Of a stretch of 64,000 nucleotides of DNA, positions 26,211 through 34,406 are shown in pieces; positions within the stretch are counted from its first letter, which is position 1, and each line of letters begins with the position of its first letter. The translations under genes and the position numbers were made by a program. The notes beneath the pieces were generated by a model that saw only the letters and a program-made list of their open reading frames with translations, did not search any database and was not told the DNA's origin. Origin of the DNA: an uncultured Alphaproteobacteria bacterium (GTDB lineage: Bacteria; Pseudomonadota; Alphaproteobacteria; HIMB59; GCA-002718135); assembly GCA_902560675.1 (NCBI GenBank), contig CACEMP010000003.1, forward strand, positions 28,840 through 92,839. Reading direction: 5' to 3'.

Positions 26211-27872
26211 TTAATATGAACTCATTGTTGCAAAACCCCATTCATCAACATTTTTATTATTTAGGTCTGATAAATAAGGTGCGCCAGAAAAAAAACTTAC
26301 TCTTAACCATCTGTCTGACTTAGGATCATAACGATTGGCACCAAAAAAGGATAATTTAAATCTTAACATATCAATTGGTATTGTTTTTCTATCAAGAACA
26401 TTATCTTGAACTTCCGAGTAAGGGTAATTTTTTAAAGATTGAATTCTCTTAACAATTCCTCTGTATTTAGGGTGCACTAATAAAAATTCACAAATTAATT
26501 GATTTTCATCTATATTTTTTATTTGCTTAAATAAGTCACTGACCATTTTTGCAATTCCTAAATTTTGCTCCAATTCACTTCCTTGTTCATTATATCTTTC
26601 ACCAAGTCTAGGTTCTAACTTTGCTGCTGAAACATACCAAAATAAATAATTGCTATCTTTGTTATTAAAATCAATATCTTTTATCCAAGCATATTTATCA
26701 TTAATTATTTTTTTTAAATCTCCAATAGATTGATTTCCATCAATTTCCATTATCTCCTCATCTCCCATGTCTTCTGCTAATTCTTCTGATATATGAGGAT
26801 ACAATTCAATTAGTTGTACTCTCGCAATTTCTTGAGTATCATTATTAAAATTTGAATCACAATAATTTAAAATATCTAACCATTTAAATTTTTGAGAAAG
26901 ATCCAAGTCATTAATGTAAAAAATATATTTTCTTAAATCTTCAATAGTTAATTTATTTTTATTTATTTGGAATTGATCATTTGTATTAACTTCTTCAAGA
27001 TAATTAAGAGCTTTATTCAAAAGTTTTTTATATTTTTCGAAAACTATATTATTTAAATTAATTTCAACAATTTCTTGTAATGTCTTTGTGTACTGACTCA
27101 TCCATTTATTAATTAACTTTGGGTGTTTAATTATAAATGGAGCCATCCCTAAACCAGTAGAATTACCGATACCTAAATGCTGTTTAATCTTCCTTTCTAA
27201 TTTAACTGCTCTATTTGGGTTAATTTGCTTCGCAACATGCTCGACTAATTCAACACTAAATTCTCTTATTAAATAAACAGATAACATTTCAGCTCTAAAT
27301 GGTTGATCAAACACTGTTTCATTTTTTGTATTGCTAAAATCTGATAAACCAAATTTACCACTTCCATATACAGCTGTTGTTCTTAATAAATAACCTACTT
27401 TATTTATTTCATTAATATCCGGTTGACTACCTTCCGAAAGACAATCAACAACGTATTGAAATAACCTAACACTTTTATTAGCTCTGCTTAATATTAATTC
27501 ATTTGGTGAATTTCTTCCTGACTCTTGAAGAGGAATTGTATCTTTTAATCTTTTGAGTTCTTTATCAGTTAATTTTCCAACATGCAGTGTATATGCTGTG
27601 TCCCACTTACTCGCAATTACGCGGTCACTTCTATCTTCATCATCAAGAAAAGCTGAAAAACATACTAGTGAATAGGTGTCATCATTGATTATGATTTCAT
27701 AAACAACAGTACCATAACCGTTCTTATCTAAGTCAAATTTAGATTTTTTTATTTTCCATTTATCATTTAATAAACGTCTTAGCATGCTTCTAGAAAAACT
27801 AAGTCTTGAAGGATAACGAGATCCCATACTAGCTAATCTCATGTAGTTATTTTCTTTAACTTTTTGAAGCAT
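26211..27872 (-). CDS. Uncharacterised 553-residue protein
   Basis: Not recognised. The protein has no signal peptide or obvious membrane helix and looks cytosolic. The N-terminal 130 residues look like a mixed alpha/beta domain (YGTVVYEIIINDDTYSLVCF). A conserved-looking central block reads STGLGMAPFIIKHPKLINKW near residue 240. The rest is helical, with acidic stretches (EELAEDMGDEEIMEIDG). The C-terminal segment has several Trp and Tyr residues. It is the first gene of a two-gene unit opposed to soxBDAG and divergent from the M19 dipeptidase, so a link to methylated-amine or peptide catabolism is possible but unproven. Confidence 0.75.
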   Translation of the reverse strand: MLQKVKENNYMRLASMGSRYPSRLSFSRSMLRRLLNDKWKIKKSKFDLDKNGYGTVVYEIIINDDTYSLVCFSAFLDDEDRSDRVIASKWDTAYTLHVGKLTDKELKRLKDTIPLQESGRNSPNELILSRANKSVRLFQYVVDCLSEGSQPDINEINKVGYLLRTTAVYGSGKFGLSDFSNTKNETVFDQPFRAEMLSVYLIREFSVELVEHVAKQINPNRAVKLERKIKQHLGIGNSTGLGMAPFIIKHPKLINKWMSQYTKTLQEIVEINLNNIVFEKYKKLLNKALNYLEEVNTNDQFQINKNKLTIEDLRKYIFYINDLDLSQKFKWLDILNYCDSNFNNDTQEIARVQLIELYPHISEELAEDMGDEEIMEIDGNQSIGDLKKIINDKYAWIKDIDFNNKDSNYLFWYVSAAKLEPRLGERYNEQGSELEQNLGIAKMVSDLFKQIKNIDENQLICEFLLVHPKYRGIVKRIQSLKNYPYSEVQDNVLDRKTIPIDMLRFKLSFFGANRYDPKSDRWLRVSFFSGAPYLSDLNNKNVDEWGFATMSSY

Positions 27873-27926
27873 TTATTAAATATCTATAGTTAATTTTATT
27901 TTTTTCATTAATAGATGTAATAATCT

Positions 27927-28913
27927 ATGTCAAAAATAAGTGAAGATATTATTTTAATTGATGGGTTAGAATATTGTAACTGGAATAGAAATTTATTCGA
28001 AAATGCTCACATAGCTGGAATTACTGCTATTCATGCGACATTAGTGTATTGGGAAAATACAGAGGAGTCATTTGAAAAGATAAGCTATTGGAATAAACTT
28101 TTCAAAGAAAATCAAGACATTATTGTTCATGCAAGAAATACAAAAGATATTAAAGATGCTAAGGAAAATAATAAAGTTGCAATTATATTTGGTTTTCAAA
28201 ATTCTTCACCTATAGCAAATGATATTTTTTTAGTTGAAAAATTTTTTGATGAAGGTCTTCGTTTTATGCAACTAACTTATAATAATCAAACTCCATTAGG
28301 TGGAGGTTGCTTCGAGCCAAAAGACTCTGGAGTCTCTAGATTTGGACATGCTGTTATTGAAGAAATGAACAGATTGGGAATGATTATTGATTTAAGTCAT
28401 GCAGGAAAACAAACTTGTTTAGATGCTATTAATATTTCGAAAGAACCAGTTGCTATATCTCATGCCAACCCATCTTTTTTTCATAAATCAACTAGAAATA
28501 TTGATGAGGATGTTTTGAAAAAATTGGTAAGCAAAAATGGTTTTATAGGTCTTAGTCTTTACCCTTATCATTTAAAAAATTTTAGCCAATGTTCTGAAGA
28601 AGATTTTTGTACAATGATAAAGCAATTAATAAATATTATCGGAGATAATAATATTGGTATTGGATCTGATTTATGTCTCAATTGGCCTGATGAAGTTGTC
28701 ATGTGGATGAGAAATGGTAAATGGACAAAAAAGATAGATTATGGGGAATCAAAGGATCAAAATCCCAAATGGCCAGAACTTCCTAGTTGGTACAAACAGC
28801 CTTCTGACATTAAGAGATTATACAGCACAATGTGTAGGTATGATATTTCTGAAAAAACAGCTGAAAAAATTATTGGTTTAAACTGGTTAAATTTTATGGA
28901 AAATCATTTCTAA
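27927..28913 (+). CDS. Membrane dipeptidase family protein (peptidase M19)
   Basis: Zinc amidohydrolase-fold enzyme of 328 residues related to renal dipeptidase. Landmarks are FGFQNSSPI, LRFMQLTYNNQTPLGGGCFE, the metal-ligand segment MIIDLSHAGKQTCLDA, ISHANPS, and IGIGSDLCLNWP. No signal peptide is present, so despite the family name it is cytosolic. An M19 homologue sits in the glycine-betaine/dimethylglycine catabolic locus of Pseudomonas, as I recall, so its place beside soxBDAG may be functional. It is convergent with the EamA gene, sharing CTAA for both stops. Confidence 0.9.
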   Translation: MSKISEDIILIDGLEYCNWNRNLFENAHIAGITAIHATLVYWENTEESFEKISYWNKLFKENQDIIVHARNTKDIKDAKENNKVAIIFGFQNSSPIANDIFLVEKFFDEGLRFMQLTYNNQTPLGGGCFEPKDSGVSRFGHAVIEEMNRLGMIIDLSHAGKQTCLDAINISKEPVAISHANPSFFHKSTRNIDEDVLKKLVSKNGFIGLSLYPYHLKNFSQCSEEDFCTMIKQLINIIGDNNIGIGSDLCLNWPDEVVMWMRNGKWTKKIDYGESKDQNPKWPELPSWYKQPSDIKRLYSTMCRYDISEKTAEKIIGLNWLNFMENHF

Positions 28914-29773
28914 ACTTTTCTACTTAAAAAAGTAGCAATTATCAAACTTAATATTACAATCAATGCACCAATAAACTGGTATAACTCTAAAGTTTCGTTT
29001 AATAAAATTACAGCTCCTAGAACTCCTACAACTGGTTCAAGGTATAAAAATAATGCAGTGTAAGATTGACCAATTTTGGGTATCGCAACTAGTTGTGATA
29101 AAAGAGCAAAACTATAACAAATTGAAGGTATCAAAATAAAAATATAAGTACTAAAATCTGAATTAAAATTTAAATTAAAAAAAATTTTTAAAACAATAAA
29201 AAAAATAATTGTATTAAAAAAGTTTATAAAAATATTTATTGGAATGGGTGGGATACCCTTTAATGAAATTTTTTGGTTTACAATGATCATGCTTGCTGAT
29301 CCAATCGATGCAATTATAGCTAGAGAAATACCTAGAAAATTGACTGCAATGAAAGAAGGGCCTATTACCAAAATAATTCCAATAAAAGTAATAAAAAAAA
29401 GCAATTTAATTGAAAGATTAATTTTCTCCCCGTCTATTAATATTGAATAAATAAGCACATAGATTGGATATAAGCAAAATATTATAATAGTGAGACTTAC
29501 ATCTATAAATATGACTGACGTAAGCAAACCAATTGTTAGAAAAATTGAACCAATTGAAATAAAAATAAATAATTTCAAATTTTTTCTGAAATTTGAAAGT
29601 AAATTTTTTTGATATGGTACTAATGGTAAAATTATAATTGATGCAATTGCGTATCTCATAAAAATTACTAAACCAACAGCAGCATCATAATTATATGCTA
29701 ATTTAGTAGTTGGGCCTATTAACCCAAACAAAACTCCTGCAATTAATGCAAATATAACACCAAATATGAACAT
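28910..29773 (-). CDS. EamA/DMT-superfamily permease
   Basis: Inner-membrane transporter of 287 residues with about ten hydrophobic helices in two EamA repeats. The first repeat begins IFGVIFALIAGVLFGLIGPTT and the second ends LYLEPVVGVLGAVILLNE, which is the typical EamA repeat end. Such proteins export or import amino acids and other metabolites; the substrate cannot be read from sequence. It lies between the M19 dipeptidase and an ABC importer on the opposite strand. Confidence 0.88.
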   Translation of the reverse strand: MFIFGVIFALIAGVLFGLIGPTTKLAYNYDAAVGLVIFMRYAIASIIILPLVPYQKNLLSNFRKNLKLFIFISIGSIFLTIGLLTSVIFIDVSLTIIIFCLYPIYVLIYSILIDGEKINLSIKLLFFITFIGIILVIGPSFIAVNFLGISLAIIASIGSASMIIVNQKISLKGIPPIPINIFINFFNTIIFFIVLKIFFNLNFNSDFSTYIFILIPSICYSFALLSQLVAIPKIGQSYTALFLYLEPVVGVLGAVILLNETLELYQFIGALIVILSLIIATFLSRKV

Positions 29774-29789
29774 TTTATAAAATTAAGTT

Positions 29790-29818
29790 TTGACTATTCG
29801 TTTTCATACAGTTATTCA
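29790..29818 (+). promoter_or_regulatory. Possible promoter of the ABC importer operon
   Basis: TTGACT (29790-29795) and TATTCA (29813-29818) are 17 bases apart in the 71-base divergent gap, 26 bases before the ATPase start. The same two hexamers occur ahead of rpsM. The -10 box is weak. Confidence 0.35.
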
Positions 29819-29844
29819 AGCATCAAAACAAAACAAAATATATA

Positions 29845-30933
29845 ATGTCTAACTCAACTCCAAGTTTCGTCAAATTTGAAAAAATAGATAAGAGTTATGA
29901 CGGAGAGGTCTTGGTAGTTAAGAACTTAAATTTAGATATAGCTAAAGGTGAGTTTGTTACAATGTTAGGCCCGTCAGGTTCTGGTAAAACAACTACCTTA
30001 ATGATGCTTGCAGGTTTTGAAACACCAACTAATGGTGAAATTTACCTGGACACAAATCCAATTAGCAAGATACCTCCATATGAAAGAGAAATAGGAATGG
30101 TATTTCAAAATTATGCACTATTTCCTCATATGACTGTTCAAGAAAACTTAGCCTTTCCACTGGAAGTAAGAAAAATATCTAAATCTGAAACCCAAAAAAA
30201 AGTTCAAAAAGCACTTGATATGGTAGAATTAGGAAATTTTGGAACGAGATTTCCTGCTCAATTATCAGGTGGTCAACAACAGCGAGTGGCTTTAGCAAGA
30301 GCATTAGTATTTGAGCCTAGACTTGTTTTGATGGATGAACCTCTTGGGGCATTAGATAAAAATTTACGAGAGCAAATGCAATATGAAATTAAACATATTC
30401 ATGATAGGATTGGAATTACTGTTGTTTATGTGACACATGATCAAAGTGAAGCTCTAACAATGTCAAATAGGATAGCAGTTTTTAATGATGGAATTGTACA
30501 ACAATTATCTACTCCAGATATTTTATATGAGAAACCTGAAAACTCTTTTGTTGCAAAATTTATAGGAGAAAACAATACTTTAAATGGTGTTGTTAAAGAG
30601 ATTAATGGTAGCACTTGTGAAGTTGATCTTGACAATAATTATGGTGTAGTAAAAGCTCTTAAAGTAAATGTAAGTGAAGTTGGAGAAAAAACTCAATTAT
30701 CAATAAGACCTGAGAGAGTTTCAATTGACTCAAATAATAATGGCCCAAATACATTTACTGGAAAAATTGAAGAACTAATTTATCTTGGAGACCATATAAG
30801 AGCTAGGCTAGATGTTTGCGGAAATAATGAATTTATTGTCAAAGTTCCAAATGAAGGTAGTTTTAGTCACAAAGAAGGTGACACTTTAAATTTAAGTTGG
30901 AACTCTAATGACGTTAGAGCTTTGGATATCTAA
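29845..30933 (+). CDS. ABC importer ATP-binding protein, polyamine (PotA) type
   Basis: Cytosolic ATPase powering the importer encoded by the next three genes. The order is Walker A GPSGSGKTT (near residue 45), Q-loop FQNYALFPHMTVQENLAFPL, signature LSGGQQQRVALARAL, Walker B LVLMDEPLGALD and switch VTHDQSEALTMS. A C-terminal TOBE domain (about 280-360) is present. The length of 362 and the neighbours (binding protein and two PotB/PotC-type permeases) place it in the PotA/iron/thiamine-type group. Spermidine, putrescine or a related cationic or opine-like compound is likely, but the substrate is not proven. Confidence 0.93.
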   Translation: MSNSTPSFVKFEKIDKSYDGEVLVVKNLNLDIAKGEFVTMLGPSGSGKTTTLMMLAGFETPTNGEIYLDTNPISKIPPYEREIGMVFQNYALFPHMTVQENLAFPLEVRKISKSETQKKVQKALDMVELGNFGTRFPAQLSGGQQQRVALARALVFEPRLVLMDEPLGALDKNLREQMQYEIKHIHDRIGITVVYVTHDQSEALTMSNRIAVFNDGIVQQLSTPDILYEKPENSFVAKFIGENNTLNGVVKEINGSTCEVDLDNNYGVVKALKVNVSEVGEKTQLSIRPERVSIDSNNNGPNTFTGKIEELIYLGDHIRARLDVCGNNEFIVKVPNEGSFSHKEGDTLNLSWNSNDVRALDI

Positions 30934-31050
30934 ATTAATTTCCCAGAATACTGCGACTTTTTTTTATTTTTAAACCTTTTTTTTCAATAAGCTACATGTT
31001 ATTAGGTCCCCATTACAGACATAATCTTAAGATTAAACTAATTAAAAAAT

Positions 31051-31056
31051 AGGAGG
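31051..31056 (+). promoter_or_regulatory. Very strong ribosome-binding site of the binding protein
   Basis: AGGAGG lies 6 bases before ATG 31063. It is a full anti-16S match, rare in this window, and fits high expression of a periplasmic binding protein. Confidence 0.85.
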
Positions 31057-31062
31057 ATATAT

Positions 31063-32166
31063 ATGTCTAAATTTACAAAAGCCTTCTTATTCGCATCAAT
31101 AATTTTTGCGCCATTTGCAGCTAGTGCTGTAACTGTTGCATCATGGGGTGGTGCTTATACAGAAAGTCAAAAGAAAGCATATGCTGACACATATACTGAT
31201 CCAGGTGCGATTGTATTTGAAAACTACAATGGTGGTTTAGGTGAAGTAAGAGCTCAGGTTGAGAGTGGAAGTGTTACTTGGGACGTTGTTGACGTTTTAC
31301 CTTCAGATGCAATCACAGGTTGTGACGAAGGATTATTCGAAGATATTTCAGCTGAAATAGCTTCAAGTGCTGCGCCAGGACCTGACGGCGAGTCAATGTT
31401 AGAAGATATGGAAAACAATGGTCTTGAATACCATTCTGGTTGGGATTGTTGTGTACCACAAATTTTCTGGACTTACGTTGTATTTTATGACCCAGATGCT
31501 TTCCCAGGTGACAAACCTTCAAGCATGGCTGACTTTTTTGATGTAGAAAAATTTCCAGGCAAAAGAGGAATTCACACTTGGGCAACTGGTGTAATTGAAA
31601 AAGCTATGGTTGCAGATGGTGTAAAACCAAATGCAGTTCCAACTGTTTTAGCAAACCAAACTGGAGCTATTGATAGAGCATTTGAAGTAATGGACAGAAT
31701 TAAAGATGACGTAGTATTCTGGTCTGCTGGATCAAAACCTCTAGAATTAGTAAAAAGTGGTGAAGTTGTAATGGCGATTGCTTATAATGGTCGTGTAGGT
31801 GCAGCTAACTTAGCTGAAGGCGAAAACTTTGAGTATATCTGGGAAGGACAAGTTCTTGACCAAGAATATTTATGTTTAATGTCTGGTGCTCCAAACAGAG
31901 ATCAAGCTCTTGATTTCATGTTCCATGCATCAACTCCAGAAGCACAAGCTGAACAAGCTAAATACATTACTTATGGTCCAATGAGAGCATCTGGTATTCC
32001 AATTATTCAAAATAATGAGCCTTGGGGACCAGGTGGAGTAGATATCATGCCTCATATGCCTAATACACCAGAACGTTTAGCAGTTTCAATCGTAAGTGAT
32101 CCACAATGGTGGTCAGATTACGGTGCCGAAATTAATGAGCGTTATTCTGCTTGGATGGGTAACTAA
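31063..32166 (+). CDS. Periplasmic solute-binding protein, PotD-type
   Basis: Captures substrate for the ABC importer. It has a Sec signal peptide (Lys near the N-terminus, hydrophobic core AFLFASIIFAPFA, cleavage after ASA near residue 22). The mature protein begins VTVASWGGAYTESQKKAY, the usual start of SBP family 8 polyamine-type proteins. Other landmarks are TWDVVDVLPSDA and VFWSAGSKPLELVKSGEVVM. It has 367 residues. A 129-base leader with T-tracts separates it from the ATPase gene, and a strong hairpin lies 31 bases downstream. The codons look richer in G and C than in neighbouring genes, as expected for high expression. Confidence 0.93.
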   Translation: MSKFTKAFLFASIIFAPFAASAVTVASWGGAYTESQKKAYADTYTDPGAIVFENYNGGLGEVRAQVESGSVTWDVVDVLPSDAITGCDEGLFEDISAEIASSAAPGPDGESMLEDMENNGLEYHSGWDCCVPQIFWTYVVFYDPDAFPGDKPSSMADFFDVEKFPGKRGIHTWATGVIEKAMVADGVKPNAVPTVLANQTGAIDRAFEVMDRIKDDVVFWSAGSKPLELVKSGEVVMAIAYNGRVGAANLAEGENFEYIWEGQVLDQEYLCLMSGAPNRDQALDFMFHASTPEAQAEQAKYITYGPMRASGIPIIQNNEPWGPGGVDIMPHMPNTPERLAVSIVSDPQWWSDYGAEINERYSAWMGN

Positions 32167-32197
32167 GCTTGATAAATTAAAAATTGTAATTTAATCT

Positions 32198-32223
32198 AAA
32201 GGCGAGATTTATCTCGCCTTTTT
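32198..32223 (+). terminator. Intra-operon Rho-independent terminator after the binding protein
   Basis: GGCGAGA (32201-32207) pairs with TCTCGCC (32212-32218) around loop TTTA. The stem is extended by AAA/TTT and followed by a run of five T. It sits between the binding-protein and permease genes, so it probably attenuates read-through and makes binding protein outnumber permease. Confidence 0.9.
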
Positions 32224-32225
32224 AT

Positions 32226-33503
32226 TTGGAGGACATTATTTCTACTGCAGAGCTATTAACAACAGACGGAATACCACTTAAACGAAGTCTGAAAAAAGCT
32301 GAAAGGCGAAATAAAATTCGAGCCTTTTTTCTAGTATTTCCATTGTTACTTTTTATTGTTGTTACATTTGTAATCCCTATTGGTGATATGCTTATGAGAA
32401 GTGTTGATGATAGTCAAATCAACACAGTTTTCCCAAATACTTTTGAGGAATACAAAAAATGGAAAAAGGGTGAAGATGATCTTCCTCCTGAAGAAGTTTA
32501 TAAAAATCTTTTTCTTGAACTTGCTAATGGAGATAAAAGACAAATAGGTAAAGCATTAACTAGAATGAATTATGCTAAATCAGGATGGAAAAGTTTAATA
32601 AAAAAAACTTCTAGAGAGATTAAAAAAATAGTTAAAAAAGGTGAAGAGCCTGTGTCTTACAAAGATACAATGATTGAAATTAATAAATTATGGGCAGATC
32701 CAACTTATTGGTATTCATTTAATCAAATGGTTAATGAACGATCTTCAATTTATTACTGGAATGCACTTGATAGAACTTATAATGAAGAGGGAGATGTTAT
32801 TCTTCAAGATGAAAAAAGAAGAATGTACATTAAGACATGGATTAGAACTTTAAAAGTAAGTGTCTATGTAACTTTTTTCTGTTTAATTTTAGGTTTTCCT
32901 GTTGCGCATCTACTAGCTAACTTACCACTACGCTACAGTAATCTTTTGATGATCTTTGTTTTACTTCCTTTCTGGACATCATTGCTTGTAAGAACAACCG
33001 CATGGATTGTTATGCTTCAACAAAATGGAGTAATTAACGGGGTATTAGTTTGGCTAGGAATACTAAGTGATGATGGAAGAATTCAAATGGTTTATAATGA
33101 AACGGGTACACTGATTGCCATGACTCAAATATTATTGCCCTTTATGATTTTACCATTGTATAGCGTTATGAGAGTCATTCCAAAAAGTCATATGAGAGCA
33201 GCTCAAAATTTAGGTGCAAAACCCGCTACGGCATTTTGGCGAGTATATTTACCACAAACCATCCCAGGTATGAGTGCAGGAGGTTTATTAGTATTTGTTT
33301 TAGCTATTGGTTATTTCATAACACCAGAACTTGTTGGTGGAAAAGATGGGCAATTAATCGGTCACTGGATTGCTTATCATTTAAAGACGACATTGAATTG
33401 GGGGTTATGCGCTGCGTTGGGATCAATTTTACTTTTTGTTATGTTAATCTTTTATTGGCTGTACAATAAAATTGTTGGCATAGATAATATTAAACTAGGA
33501 TAA
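32226..33503 (+). CDS. ABC importer permease 1 with long periplasmic insertion (PotB-type)
   Basis: Inner-membrane permease of about 425 residues, far longer than ordinary PotB (about 280). A hydrophilic, charged insertion of about 150 residues (roughly 55-205) lies between the first helix and the permease core. The core carries the cytoplasmic loop MRAAQNLGAKPATAFWRVYLP, the EAA-type contact with the ATPase. The start is uncertain: TTG 32226 lies in the terminator T-run and overlaps a GGAGG (32228-32232), while ATT codons at 32235 and 32238 follow that site. The N-terminus STAELLTTDGIPLKRSL looks like the family start. Confidence 0.88.
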   Translation: MEDIISTAELLTTDGIPLKRSLKKAERRNKIRAFFLVFPLLLFIVVTFVIPIGDMLMRSVDDSQINTVFPNTFEEYKKWKKGEDDLPPEEVYKNLFLELANGDKRQIGKALTRMNYAKSGWKSLIKKTSREIKKIVKKGEEPVSYKDTMIEINKLWADPTYWYSFNQMVNERSSIYYWNALDRTYNEEGDVILQDEKRRMYIKTWIRTLKVSVYVTFFCLILGFPVAHLLANLPLRYSNLLMIFVLLPFWTSLLVRTTAWIVMLQQNGVINGVLVWLGILSDDGRIQMVYNETGTLIAMTQILLPFMILPLYSVMRVIPKSHMRAAQNLGAKPATAFWRVYLPQTIPGMSAGGLLVFVLAIGYFITPELVGGKDGQLIGHWIAYHLKTTLNWGLCAALGSILLFVMLIFYWLYNKIVGIDNIKLG

Positions 33504-33505
33504 TT

Positions 33506-34402
33506 ATGGCACTTCCAAGTTATGCTTCACCTGTACAAAGAACTTATTATTATGCATATTTATTTTTTTGTGCTGTTGTGTTTTTCTTTCTAATTGCTCC
33601 ATTAATAGCAATAGTCCCAATCTCTTTTAGTGTCTCGCCATTTATGGTCTTTACTGAAGGTATGTTAGCTTGGCCACCTGATCCTGAAGCTTGGTCATTG
33701 CGATGGTATAAAAATATGATTGGTGATTGTAGTGCTGATGTTGTTTCTTCCACTGTTCCTTGTTCAAAGAAATGGATGGTAGGAACAGTTAATAGTTTGT
33801 TTATTGGAATAATAGCTACGGCAATAGCAACTGCTCTTGGTACAATGGCAGCCTTAGGATTGAGTAGACCACACATGCCTTACAAAGCATTAATAATGTC
33901 TATATTAATTTCACCAATGATAGTACCTTTGATCATTACTGCCGCTGGTATGTTCTTTTTTTATGCTAGAATAAATTTAGTTTATACTTTTACTGGAGTT
34001 ATACTTGCTCATGTAGCTTTAGCTACACCATTTGTTGTAATAACAGTTACAGCAACATTGGTCGGATTTGATATGAATATGGTTAAAGCTGCACAAAGCT
34101 TAGGTGCTAGACCAATTAGGACATTTTTTAAAGTAATCATGCCATTAATTTTGCCAGGAATAATATCAGGTGCTTTATTTGCATTTATTACTTCATTTGA
34201 TGAAGTTGTAATAGTTATGTTTATGGCAAGTATAGATCAATTAACAATACCAAAACAAATGTGGGCTGGAATAAGACAGGAAATTAGTCCAGTTATATTA
34301 TGTATGGCAACATGTTTGGTTTTGCTTTCAATAGTTCTATTAACAACTGTTGAACTTCTGAGAAGAAGATCTGAGAGGTTAAGAGGAATTAAGTCCCGTT
34401 AG
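33506..34402 (+). CDS. ABC importer permease 2 (PotC-type)
   Basis: Second membrane subunit of the polyamine-type importer, 298 residues with six predicted helices. The EAA-type loop is MVKAAQSLGARPIRTFFKVIMPLI. A short Cys-containing periplasmic insertion (GDCSADVVSSTVPCSKKW, around residue 75) follows the first helix and may form a disulfide. It starts two bases after permease 1 and is followed after four bases by a flavoprotein gene, so a catabolic enzyme appears to ride in the transporter operon. Confidence 0.94.
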   Translation: MALPSYASPVQRTYYYAYLFFCAVVFFFLIAPLIAIVPISFSVSPFMVFTEGMLAWPPDPEAWSLRWYKNMIGDCSADVVSSTVPCSKKWMVGTVNSLFIGIIATAIATALGTMAALGLSRPHMPYKALIMSILISPMIVPLIITAAGMFFFYARINLVYTFTGVILAHVALATPFVVITVTATLVGFDMNMVKAAQSLGARPIRTFFKVIMPLILPGIISGALFAFITSFDEVVIVMFMASIDQLTIPKQMWAGIRQEISPVILCMATCLVLLSIVLLTTVELLRRRSERLRGIKSR

Positions 34403-34406
34403 AATT

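Noticed and set aside
31023..31034. Palindrome AATCTTAAGATT before the binding-protein gene as an operator
   Set aside because: A single short AT-rich palindrome with no repeat elsewhere and no regulator gene nearby is not adequate support.
33550..33876. 108-codon open frame opposite the PotC-type permease, and similar long antisense frames at 14176-14544 and 38232-38597
   Set aside because: All lie wholly inside well-supported genes, lack ribosome-binding sites and give low-complexity or mirror-hydrophobic translations.
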